Below are positions 16,837-25,496 of a DNA stretch of 64,000 nucleotides, piece after piece. Source of the stretch: Pedobacter sp. B4-66 (GTDB taxonomy: Bacteria > Bacteroidota > Bacteroidia > Sphingobacteriales > Sphingobacteriaceae); assembly GCF_018492665.1 (NCBI RefSeq), contig NZ_JAFVME010000001.1, positions 682,001-746,000 of the forward strand, in the 5' to 3' direction. Within the stretch, counting starts at the first letter, position 1. Each line of letters starts with the position of its first letter. A model generated the notes under the pieces. The model saw only the letters and a program-made list of their open reading frames with translations, did not search any database and was not told where the DNA came from. The translations under genes were made by a program, and so were the position numbers.

Positions 16837-18420
16837 CTAATATTCGCTGCTGTTGAACTTTGTATCCAGCCAGTTTATATGTGTGCTGAGGAAATTCCTT
16901 AAGTAAGTGACCTCCCCTTTGTAAGATCCTGACACCTGAAGTTCTAAATAAGATTCTATCTTTAAAATATCCCACTTGGTGAAATTTCTAGCCTGAGAAA
17001 CGTCCAATTTCTTTGCCAGTTGATCGGCTAAACCAGGTAGCAAACGAATCTTTGGTTCCACTTCATTCCATCTCGTTTTTATTCTTGCTCTAAAAGCAGG
17101 ATCTTCCATTAGGCGTTTAAACCATTGTTTAGGTTCAAAAGCCGAATTCAGCATTAATCCATTCACCTGATCACCCAAACGGTTGTCGTTATTTGCTGCC
17201 TTGTCGAAATCCCAAATCGGGCCAACGTAAATTTTATCATCATCACGTTTTTTGAACATATAGGTACTTCTAAATGCATCCGGATTGCCAATTACCTCAT
17301 TGATGATGTAGAAATCTACATAGCTATTTACATCAAAATATTTTCGGTAGCCATTTACAGGATCGGTAAAATTATCTGCATATAAGGCATCTTCAAACTT
17401 CTGAAAATGATTATGAATGTAATCTTTCTGTTCCTGAGTAATCTTATCTTCATCAGGATATTTGATTACAAAAGGCATATCTTTTTGAGTGTAAAAATGT
17501 ACAGGCTCACCGTAGGCAAATAAGTCCTGCTCTATCAGGTATCCTCCAGAGAGGGTTGGTAATGTCGTCGTTCCATCAGGTTGTTCCTCAATATCAACCA
17601 GGCCTTTGCCTTCTTTAATTTGTTCGGTAAGCTGATAATTACCTATAAATGTCCCATTTAAATACACTTCTACATATCTGGAATTTGGAGTAAATGCGCG
17701 CTCCATACTTCGACTAAGCATAAAAGCCAGTTCATTACGCATCAATGTTTTATCTGCATAATTAGCTAAAAGCACCCAGTTTTTGCTTTCTGCCATGCCT
17801 AGCAGGCTAGCCTTTTTATCAAGTTTAATGCGATATGGTTTTTTAGGCATATCATACCAAGTGGAATTGCCTCTTCCCTTTATTTCTGTTTTACCCTCAT
17901 AAACCACCTCAGTAAAATTACTCACTAACTTTAATGAGCCCGTTACATAAATATCTTTACTGGTAATCTCAGCACCATTGGTATTGATGTAAAGTGAAGC
18001 AATTCCATTGTCGGTAAATTTTACAACATAAGTCTTTTTACTATTGTCCTCAGCAACAACACTATATTTTAGCAACTTAGTAAAATCGTTAACTGTTGTA
18101 TCGCTCTTCTGTTTTACCTCATCAATTATCACTTTCACTCCATCATAAGTAAATGATGGAACAAGCTTACTAATATTGGTTCCTGAAAAAGCCCTGGCGT
18201 AAATCGTATCGCCTATAATTTCGCCAGTAATATCATTGACAAGCACAGGATTCTTTTTTGCACTAAACTTGAATGTTTTAAACTGCTTGTCGCTTTTTAA
18301 AACCACTGGAGGTTCTTTTGGCTTTTCCTCTTTCTTACAGGAAGAAGCGACAATAAGCGTTGATATGACAAATATCAATCTATACCAGTTTTTTGTAGAT
18401 TTTAAAACATTTTGAAGCAT
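16837..18420 (-). CDS. CotH-kinase-like lipoprotein
   Basis: This 527-residue protein has a lipoprotein signal ending in VASSC at about residue 28. A bacterial Ig-like beta domain follows (about 40-135; TFKFSAKKNPVL, KTYVVKFTDNG). The CotH domain then runs from about 165 to 500: IKGRGNSTWYDMPKKPYRIK, NWVLLANYADKTLMRN, YVEVYLNGTFIGNYQLTEQI, and the metal-binding block VGPIWDFDKAANND. CotH proteins are atypical protein kinases known from spore coats. In Bacteroidota, secreted lipoprotein versions are common but their targets are unknown. It is probably surface-exposed and transcribed alone. Confidence 0.88.
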   Translation of the reverse strand: MLQNVLKSTKNWYRLIFVISTLIVASSCKKEEKPKEPPVVLKSDKQFKTFKFSAKKNPVLVNDITGEIIGDTIYARAFSGTNISKLVPSFTYDGVKVIIDEVKQKSDTTVNDFTKLLKYSVVAEDNSKKTYVVKFTDNGIASLYINTNGAEITSKDIYVTGSLKLVSNFTEVVYEGKTEIKGRGNSTWYDMPKKPYRIKLDKKASLLGMAESKNWVLLANYADKTLMRNELAFMLSRSMERAFTPNSRYVEVYLNGTFIGNYQLTEQIKEGKGLVDIEEQPDGTTTLPTLSGGYLIEQDLFAYGEPVHFYTQKDMPFVIKYPDEDKITQEQKDYIHNHFQKFEDALYADNFTDPVNGYRKYFDVNSYVDFYIINEVIGNPDAFRSTYMFKKRDDDKIYVGPIWDFDKAANNDNRLGDQVNGLMLNSAFEPKQWFKRLMEDPAFRARIKTRWNEVEPKIRLLPGLADQLAKKLDVSQARNFTKWDILKIESYLELQVSGSYKGEVTYLRNFLSTHINWLDTKFNSSEY

Positions 18421-18500
18421 ACTGGTTGGTTAATTTGGTAGTTCAAGATAAAGAATTTTTATGAAACCACTCAGTACCAAAGCTATTTAAGATTTCCTCA

Positions 18501-19427
18501 TCAAATCCTTATGCTCAAAATATCGTGTATCGCATGCTTTGCATTGGGAAACTGAAAAACAAAACCAGATTCCAGTAAGCGTTTAGGTATTACCCACCTG
18601 CTCTTTAAAACCAGTTCTGTTTCTGAGCCTATCAAAAGCATTCCAATTTCCAACAACCACTGTGGACTAGGTAAACCAAACGGTATCCCATAAGTATTTC
18701 GTATTAACCGCATCAGCTCTGTATTTTTAACCGCCTCAGGAGCACTGCAATTCACAACACCTGTTAGTTCTTCATTGCTTAACAACCATTCTGTACTCCT
18801 GGCAACATCATGCTCATGAATCCATGAAACATATTGCTGTCCATCACCTTGCTTACCGCCCAACCCAAATTTAACCAGATTAAGCAACCTTGGAAACACA
18901 CTATCATTTCGGCCCAATACTATTCCCATTCTTAATGCAACTTTCCTTGTCAATGGTGTTTCTGTTTCAAAAAATGAACCCTCCCATTGTTGACATACAT
19001 CAATAGAAAAACCGTATCCTATATCTCCATTATACTCATCCTGAGGGTGATCCTCTGCATGGCGATAAATAGTTGCAGAAGTTACATTGATCCAAAGTTT
19101 TGGAGGGTTAGCCATTTCTGATATCACCTTATTTAATAGTCTTGTGGGTATTGTTCTTGAAGCAATAATCTCGGCTCTATTTTGTTTGTTATAACGGCAG
19201 TTTACATTTTTCCCACAAAGGTTAATCAACATATCTGCACCTTTAAGTGTTTCAGTCCATGTACCTTCAGTTTTTCCATCCCACAAAACTGTTTCTACAT
19301 TACTCTCTGCAGCTTTAGCTTTCCTACTTAGGATCACTACCTGAGTCGCAATTGTTTTATAGTAATTAGCCAAAACATTGCCGAGATACCCATTGCCACC
19401 AGCCAGAACTATTTTCGCGTATTTCAT
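18501..19427 (-). CDS. TIGR01777 family SDR/epimerase-like protein
   Basis: This 308-residue protein has a Rossmann nucleotide-binding start (VLAGGNGYLGNVLA, residues about 8-21) and the TIGR01777 signatures INLCGKNVNCRYN, LWINVTSATIYRHAEDHPQDE, RMGIVLGRND and YVSWIHEHDVAR. A C-terminal block (WVIPKRLLESGFVFQFP) closes the family pattern. The family resembles NAD(P)-dependent extended SDR enzymes, but no reaction is established. It follows the DCC-type gene by 5 bp and is probably cotranscribed with it. Confidence 0.88.
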   Translation of the reverse strand: MKYAKIVLAGGNGYLGNVLANYYKTIATQVVILSRKAKAAESNVETVLWDGKTEGTWTETLKGADMLINLCGKNVNCRYNKQNRAEIIASRTIPTRLLNKVISEMANPPKLWINVTSATIYRHAEDHPQDEYNGDIGYGFSIDVCQQWEGSFFETETPLTRKVALRMGIVLGRNDSVFPRLLNLVKFGLGGKQGDGQQYVSWIHEHDVARSTEWLLSNEELTGVVNCSAPEAVKNTELMRLIRNTYGIPFGLPSPQWLLEIGMLLIGSETELVLKSRWVIPKRLLESGFVFQFPNAKHAIHDILSIRI

Positions 19428-19432
19428 ATTCT

Positions 19433-20254
19433 TTAAATAAATAAGATCAGTAAAAGGACAATTATTCTGTACATCACCCAGGTTAAGGTAGGTATATATC
19501 CAAGTTTTAAAATGCCCATTCGTCTAAAATGTTCCAAAAACATAAGGCCTGCAACTCCCATAAAATAGGTAGCATAAAAAAGCGCAGGCAATACCAGGAA
19601 CTTCGCCATCAATAAAGCAGGCAACAACAATAAAGAGCCGGCAAAAGATATGGTCATCATATTGCCCAGGTACTCCCATTTCTTATCCCAGCCAATAATA
19701 CCCACCACAATAGCCTGAAAAACAATTTGTCCACCGCAAATAAAATACTCTCTGTAAGCACCTCCTACTGGCATCAGTTCTTTTAATAAACCGATATAAT
19801 AGGTAAGTATAAAACTGGCTATAAACCAAGTGAAAAATAAATATGCAATACGATACCTCAATTTAAAAGTCGGCTGAATTGCATAGCTGTCCGCTGTTAT
19901 TTCTGCAGGTATAATAACCTTTCTATTATAAGATACAAAAGCATATACTTTACTCATTAGCCAAACGAAGGGTTTAAAAGAAAACAGCGGACCAAAAACA
20001 GGGATTGAATTTGTAAGCACTTTAAACAGACTGTGTATACCGTAGGTTACCTGCCCTGTATCGGTATCAACCAGTGCAATTTCGTTAACCGCCCTCTGCT
20101 GATCCACATATGGACAAATATTTTGAGGCATGTTCTGGTAAGGTTGTGCTCCTGTCGGATCAAGCATTCCAACCTTAGTAAAGCCCTTAGTATACAGCTT
20201 GCACATTGGGCATTCTGCATCAAAAAGGATCAAGTGGTTTTTTAAGCTTTTCAT
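19433..20254 (-). CDS. DCC1-like thiol-disulfide oxidoreductase domain with membrane region
   Basis: This 273-residue protein has the DCC (DUF393) motif near the N-terminus: LILFDAECPMCKLYTKGF, with a thioredoxin-like CPMC pair at about residues 15-18. The first 110 residues form the thioredoxin-like part (typical YGIHSLFKVL block). The remainder has about four hydrophobic helices from about residue 130 onwards. It may carry out thiol exchange at the membrane; the partner is unknown. It is the first gene of a pair with the SDR gene. The divergent control region at 20255-20427 separates it from the broken receptor gene. Confidence 0.82.
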   Translation of the reverse strand: MKSLKNHLILFDAECPMCKLYTKGFTKVGMLDPTGAQPYQNMPQNICPYVDQQRAVNEIALVDTDTGQVTYGIHSLFKVLTNSIPVFGPLFSFKPFVWLMSKVYAFVSYNRKVIIPAEITADSYAIQPTFKLRYRIAYLFFTWFIASFILTYYIGLLKELMPVGGAYREYFICGGQIVFQAIVVGIIGWDKKWEYLGNMMTISFAGSLLLLPALLMAKFLVLPALFYATYFMGVAGLMFLEHFRRMGILKLGYIPTLTWVMYRIIVLLLILFI

Positions 20255-20277
20255 AGATCAAATGTACTGGTAAATTA

Positions 20278-20307
20278 TTAAACTTTCAAAACTTATTGAA
20301 AGTTTAA
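20278..20307. promoter_or_regulatory. 12-bp palindrome between divergent genes
   Basis: Perfect inverted arms TTAAACTTTCAA (20278-20289) and its complement (20296-20307) flank a 6-nt loop. It lies 24 bp upstream of the DCC gene start, in a region with no transcript ending nearby, so an operator is more likely than a terminator. Confidence 0.5.
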
Positions 20308-20356
20308 TTTATAAACACAGCGATTATGCTGATTTATTTTATGACATAAATAAAAA

Positions 20357-20398
20357 ATAACTAATAAATTAGTTATAACAACTAAATAGTTAGTTATA
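20357..20398. promoter_or_regulatory. Operator-like repeats upstream of the broken receptor gene
   Basis: ATAACTAAT-aa-ATTAGTTAT (20357-20376) is a perfect 9-bp inverted repeat. A second shorter one, AACTA-aa-TAGTT, lies at 20380-20391. TTAGTTATA recurs at 20369 and 20390, exactly 21 bp apart, which is two helical turns. This phasing is typical of two dimer sites for a repressor, for example of MarR or TetR type. No such regulator is encoded in the window. Confidence 0.55.
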
Positions 20399-20427
20399 TT
20401 AGCTTTTACAAAACTTAAGCTTCACTT

Positions 20428-22895
20428 ATGCTCCTATTTTCAAAATTTAGCCCAGCCCGATTTTTCATTATTACTTCCTTACTATTATTAATGAGTCAAC
20501 ATCTAAAGGCTCAGTCTAAAGCGTCAAATAAAGGCACAATAAAAGGTTCAGTGACTGACGAGAAGAAGATTACCATTCCTACGCCTCATTAATACTAAAA
20601 AATCAGGCCGACTCTTCTATTTTTAGAACTTCTATTAGCGACCAAAATGGAACATTTACAATTGAAGGTATTAAAGCAGGATACTACTTTTTAGAGGTAA
20701 AAATGATGGGTTACGAAACCCTTACCAAAACAGAACTTGGCATCACGGAAAACACTTCAACAATTAATACCGGTTCGCTCCAATTAATCCCAACTGCAAC
20801 TATGCTAAACGCAGTCACCATAAAGGCGACTAAACCATTTATTGAAAGAAGAGCTGACAAAGTAATCATCAACATGAATGACGAGGTGAGCACAGGTTCA
20901 TCAACCTTAGAAGTGATGGATAAACTACCTGGAGTACAGGTAACTCCTGACGAACGTATTAGTCTGAACGGCCAATCAGTGCAGATTTTCATAAATGGAA
21001 AAGCTACTCCCCTATCTTCCGAAGCATTATCTGGTTTGCTGAAAGGTATGTCGGCCAAGGGCATTGAAAAAATTGAACTAATAGCCCACCCTTCTGCAAA
21101 ATATGACGCAAGTGGTGGTGGCGGTATTATAAACATCATAAAGAAAAGAAACCATAGCGAAGGTTTAAGTGGAAATGTTATTGCAGGCATAGGCCAGGGC
21201 AATTTTGGCAAGCACAACGCAGGACTAACTCTTAATTATAAGACCAACAACATCAACATACTATTTAATCCAAATTACTCCTTCAATAAGTATTCTATTG
21301 ACTCTAAAATTGAATCTAATTTTCTAAATAACAGCGTTGGTAACTCACAAACTTCATCTAATATTTCGAGCATAAGAAGTAACAGGATTTATACCCCAAA
21401 CCTTGGACTTGATTTCTATCTATCAGAGAAAACCACTTTATCCGCCTCGGCCATTAAGGAGGTTCAACTGTTTAATAAAAACGCGACCTCTTTTACCGAA
21501 CACTTCAGTATAGAACAACCAACGTCTAATAAAGAAGATTTTTTAGATCTTGTAAAAACAAGAACAGAAAACTTTAGTTCTGGCCTTCATTTAATACATA
21601 AAATTGATACCTCCGGAAGAGAATACACTGTAGATTTTGATTACTTTAATTATTTGAATAACTCGGATGAAAATTATACCATAAAAAAATACGGCAGTTC
21701 AGCAGATCCGGTTGAACCTTCACATTCGCTACTAGAACAGCAGCGTAAGTTTGATGTTTATGCTGCAAAAGCAGATTATTCTCATCCTTTAACAAAAACT
21801 GCACATATAGAGGCTGGCTGGAAATCAAGCTACGTGATCTCAAAAAACAACAATGATCTTCTGACGCTGGACGAAACCACAGCTGATATTTCGAATACTC
21901 AGAATGATTATTTTAAATATTCTGAGAACATCAATGCACTGTATACAACATATGGGAATTCAATTAAAAAACTCTCTTATAACATTGGACTCAGGGCAGA
22001 AAGCACCTGGGGAAAAGGCAAGCAAATTTATACAGGTGAACAATTTACGAAAGAATACATTCAACTATTCCCATCAGTTTTCTTTGATTATAAATTCAAC
22101 AAACAGCACAGTTTAAACCTAACAATGAACAAAAGCGTTAACCGCCCTACTTATGAAAACCTAAATCCATTAATCCGTATTATCAATTCCAATAACTACA
22201 CACAAGGAAATCCAAAATTATCTCCTTCGGTTTCTTACAATTTTTCGCTAACCCATTCATTTAAAAATGCATTGTCTAGCATGATTGAATATAGACGAAC
22301 GCTAAAGGATTTCACTAGTTTCTCTTCATTGTACAATGAGGATGGCATTACTACAACAGCCCCAATAAATAATAATTACAGTGAATATATTGGTCTGCAT
22401 GTTGCGTTTAATAAGCAAATCAACAAATGGTGGTATGCCGGGACTTTCTCAAATATGTACAAGATTTCGTTTAAAAGCAGTGTAGACGGCATTGACATAA
22501 ATAACTCAGGGAGATTAAATTTTACATTTGATACCTATAACAATTTTAACATTACGCGTGATTTCTCATTACAAATTCTGTTCAGATATCGTGGAAAAAT
22601 TCAGGAGCGCAATATCACCAACGACCCTTATGGGTATTTGGTAGCCGGAGTAAGACAGAGCTTGTTTGGGAAAAAAGCAACCTTAGCTTTTAACGTAACC
22701 GACATTTTTAATACTTACAAAATCAGGTACAACCAAAATTCGCCTTTTATAAGACAGGTATGGCAAAATAAATATGAGACCAGAATTGGTAGATTATCTT
22801 TCACCTATAATTTCGGAGGAGCTATAAAAAGAACAAAAACGGGGACTGGAGCTAATGAAGAAAAAACAAGAACAAACTTATCTGAAGGATATTAA
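20428..22895 (+). pseudogene. Outer-membrane beta-barrel receptor gene with a one-base frameshift
   Basis: Read as one gene this encodes about 822 residues: a signal peptide (MLLFSKFSPARFFI... to HLKAQ), a carboxypeptidase-regulatory-like domain, a plug-like domain (ADKVIINMNDE, LPGVQVTPDERI, PSAKYDASGGGGIINI) and a C-terminal outer-membrane beta-barrel. This order fits the Bacteroidota outer membrane beta-barrel family related to TonB-dependent receptors. The start ATG at 20428 reads 54 codons and stops at 20590. Near 20578-20580 the frame changes: ATTCCTACGCC would need one more base to read I-P-Y-A-S-L, which then runs open to 22895. The long intact remainder suggests a recent mutation, a sequencing error or phase variation. 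Confidence 0.85.
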
Positions 22896-22917
22896 AAAAA
22901 TTGTACTGATGTACTCT

Positions 22918-23670
22918 TTACAATTTACTTGAAAGTTCCTTTGCTTTCTCATAATTAGCCGTGCCTTCTGGAATTTTCGACAACCAGTTTAAGGCGTCCT
23001 TTTTATTGTCTTGTTTTACATAACTCAATGCGATGTAATAAGCCGCATCGTATTTAAACGCAGATTCTCCTTCATACAGTTTTGCGAGCACTGTTCGTGC
23101 TTCATGCTCCTGAGAATTTTCAATTAATGTTATAGAAAAATAATAAGACAACAATGGATCCTGAGGGTTACTCATGTATTCCTTTTGCATTATTTTACGG
23201 GCCTTGTCGTAATCACCTGCGTTATATAACTCTGCAGCTTTAGCAAGCGCACCAGCACTATCTCCGCGCTCTGCGACCGACATTTGTCTGCTAATGGCGT
23301 ATTTACCATACAGGCCTGATGACCATGGTGCCCAGACAAACAAGCCAAGTACTAAAACTGCAGCTACACTTATCCATTTTAAATATGATTTAAATGAGAC
23401 CACCTTAACCTCATTCTCAACCACGGGCTCTATTTGGCGGGTCTCTTTAAAATATTTTTGATTTAAGTCAGAGAGTGTTGCTGCAACCTTTTTATCAGCT
23501 ACTGAAGGAGCAATCTTAATCTTCAATGTTTCATGAACATCATTATATTCTGCTACTAAATTTTGTAGTTCAGTATCTTTTTCAAGCTGGGCCTCAAACT
23601 CCTGTTTTTCCTGAAGCTCCATATCACCTTCAAGGTAACGCGCAACAGTCAGTAATTTTTCCTCATTCAT
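22918..23670 (-). CDS. Membrane-anchored TPR protein, probable anti-sigma factor
   Basis: This 250-residue protein has an N-terminal acidic helical part (ARYLEGDMELQEKQEFEAQL) like the cytoplasmic zinc-less anti-sigma domains of Bacteroidota. One membrane helix follows at about 99-116 (WISVAAVLVLGLFVWAP), then an outer part of about 130 residues with tetratricopeptide-like repeats (AAELYNAGDYDKARKIMQKEY, SIT-LIENSQEHEARTVLAKLYEG, AYYIALSYVKQDNKKDALNWL). It starts 2 bp after the ECF sigma gene, so the two are surely cotranscribed. I infer that it holds the sigma factor at the membrane and senses an envelope signal through its TPR part. No anti-sigma activity is shown by sequence alone. Confidence 0.75.
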   Translation of the reverse strand: MNEEKLLTVARYLEGDMELQEKQEFEAQLEKDTELQNLVAEYNDVHETLKIKIAPSVADKKVAATLSDLNQKYFKETRQIEPVVENEVKVVSFKSYLKWISVAAVLVLGLFVWAPWSSGLYGKYAISRQMSVAERGDSAGALAKAAELYNAGDYDKARKIMQKEYMSNPQDPLLSYYFSITLIENSQEHEARTVLAKLYEGESAFKYDAAYYIALSYVKQDNKKDALNWLSKIPEGTANYEKAKELSSKL

Positions 23671-23672
23671 CT

Positions 23673-24242
23673 TTATTCTTCTATTTTATTAGCTTTCACC
23701 ATCATAATAAGAGAAGCCATGCATTCAGACTTTTTCTTACGCAAATAGCCATAAGTAACACCAAGGCTTTCGGCCACCTTTTCTTGTGCCTCTCCCCTCA
23801 TACTCCAGGTAATGATCTCCTTGCAACGCTCTCCTAATTTCTCAAAGACTTTAAGAAATAGCTGCGATTGCTGTTCCTGACTTTGCAGATAATCTGCATT
23901 GGCAAAAGTATCTTCTCCGATATGTAATAAATCATCCTCATTATTTGTTACCGGTAGAATTGCTCTTTTCTTTATTTCATTTAACCATTTACGTTTGCAA
24001 ATCAACAAGATAAAAGGTTCGAATGGACAAGTAAGTTCCAATGACTTGTATTTTGCTTGTCGGTAAACATCCATCAGTCCTTCCTGAAATATATCCGCAG
24101 CATCATCGTCACTCCCGTTATTAAAGTTGATCCATGACTTGATCTTTCCTGAACAATTCTTATAAATCTCATTGATAACAACAGTATCATTGTTTACCAA
24201 CCCAACAAGATAACGCTGATCTGAATGTATTTTTTTGGCCAT
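23673..24242 (-). CDS. ECF-family RNA polymerase sigma factor
   Basis: This 189-residue sigma-70-like protein lacks regions 1 and 3. Region 2 is visible at DDDAADIFQEGLMDVYRQA (about 46-64), with the promoter-melting part KRKWLNEIKKR following. Region 4 is a helix-turn-helix near the C-terminus (AQEKVAESLGVTYGYLRKKK). The length is normal for ECF factors. It should direct polymerase to a small regulon; its own operon and the divergent lipoprotein gene are likely targets, because it starts 177 bp from that gene with the control region shared. Confidence 0.88.
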   Translation of the reverse strand: MAKKIHSDQRYLVGLVNNDTVVINEIYKNCSGKIKSWINFNNGSDDDAADIFQEGLMDVYRQAKYKSLELTCPFEPFILLICKRKWLNEIKKRAILPVTNNEDDLLHIGEDTFANADYLQSQEQQSQLFLKVFEKLGERCKEIITWSMRGEAQEKVAESLGVTYGYLRKKKSECMASLIMMVKANKIEE

Positions 24243-24418
24243 TGACGGATTATAGTAAATGATATCGCCTCTAATTTAAAACTTCTTTTTATAGCCCGCT
24301 AATAAAATATTTAAACATGGGGGTAACAAATTTAATGTGTTGCTGATATCTATTCAAATCACCCTATGGCGTACGCTGAAAAGCCCGAAAAGAGTAAGCA
24401 ACTATAAAATTAAAGACC

Positions 24419-25402
24419 ATGAAAAAGTTCAACTTAACATCAGCATTATTTATTGCATTAATTTCATTAACGATTGCCTGTAAAAAGGATAGTCCAATTA
24501 AAACTGGCTCAATAAATTCCGCTAAAGAATTTATGGAAAAGTTTGGAGCACAAAAACAAGTAAATCAAATAAACGCATCTGCTCTGCCTAAAACAATAAC
24601 GCTTTTAAATGGATCAAAAATTACATTTCCTGAAGGATCATTAACTAAAGGAGGAGTTGCTGTAACCGGAAATGTATCTGTTGAAGCTTATGAAGTACTT
24701 AAAAGAAGTGATATTTTATTTACCGGGGCCAACACTAATCATGCTTCCGGTGCTCCATTGGCATCAGATGGTTTTATATTTATAGATGTAAAATCTGACG
24801 GAATTAGTGTAGATCAAAACCTGGCTGTACCGGTAAAAATCTCTATCCCAGCTAAAAGAGATGGGACTACACAACTTTGGGTTGGCGTGGACCAACAAGA
24901 TAAGCCGCTAGTGGCAGGCAACAATAACCAAATGGCATGGCAAGCTCCCGGTAAACAGAACGACAATATAAAAAGAGAAGTACCTGCTGTTGAGAATGCA
25001 TTTACCTTCGATTTCGGAAATCTTGGATGGATTAACTGCGATGTATTTTACAGCAACAATAATCCAAAAACAACTGTAACTGTAGAAGTTGCAAATAATC
25101 CTGGCGCTATGGCTACTTTCCGTGGATTTAACGGAGAAACCTTCGTTTTCTTTTGCGCAAAAGGCAGTAATGTGGCGGCACAATTATACACACCTAATGG
25201 ACCAAGTAAAGTAAAAAGCTATGATAATATGATGCCAATTGGTGCTGAAGGTCGTATGCTTGCTTTTTCAATTAAAGATGGAAGATACTATTATGCAGCT
25301 ATAGAAACTACCATTAGTGCCAATCAAAATGTGGTACTTACTTTAACTGAAACAACAGAAGATGCTATACAAACTGCCATCAATAGTTTAGATAATTATT
25401 AA
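24419..25402 (+). CDS. Lipoprotein with ZU5-like beta domain
   Basis: This 327-residue protein has lipobox TIAC at about residues 18-21. The middle contains a pattern common in Bacteroidota envelope proteins and resembling ZU5 domains: ITLLNGSKITFPEGSL, AVTGNVSVEAYEVLKRSDIL, GAPLASDGFIFIDVKSDG. A C-terminal beta domain follows, with FDFGNLGWINCDVFY. It has no catalytic motif. It is divergent from the ECF sigma gene and ends in a terminator. I infer a structural or sensing role at the outer membrane; the domain call is by eye. Confidence 0.72.
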   Translation: MKKFNLTSALFIALISLTIACKKDSPIKTGSINSAKEFMEKFGAQKQVNQINASALPKTITLLNGSKITFPEGSLTKGGVAVTGNVSVEAYEVLKRSDILFTGANTNHASGAPLASDGFIFIDVKSDGISVDQNLAVPVKISIPAKRDGTTQLWVGVDQQDKPLVAGNNNQMAWQAPGKQNDNIKREVPAVENAFTFDFGNLGWINCDVFYSNNNPKTTVTVEVANNPGAMATFRGFNGETFVFFCAKGSNVAAQLYTPNGPSKVKSYDNMMPIGAEGRMLAFSIKDGRYYYAAIETTISANQNVVLTLTETTEDAIQTAINSLDNY

Positions 25403-25426
25403 TACTTATCTACAAATACACAAATG

Positions 25427-25462
25427 AGATAAAGCACCTAAACCCTGCTTTATCTTTTTTTA
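25427..25462 (+). terminator. Rho-independent terminator after the lipoprotein gene
   Basis: A 10-bp stem (25427-25436 with 25446-25455) with a 9-nt loop is followed by a T run. It separates the lipoprotein transcript from the PKD and CHAT genes, which therefore need their own promoter or readthrough. Confidence 0.8.
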
Positions 25463-25496
25463 TTATTTATAAAGTTAATTGCTAATTTTATTACAG

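Noticed and set aside
16759..16840. Minus-strand frame reading ANISIGKVQAWLDKNGMM and ending in a stop, just after the CotH gene.
   Set aside because: It looks faintly like a protein tail, but it has no start of its own and the CotH protein already ends normally; too short to call a gene remnant.
20703..22895. Treating the receptor as a complete gene starting at ATG 20703.
   Set aside because: That start lies inside the carboxypeptidase-regulatory domain and would leave an outer-membrane protein without a signal peptide.
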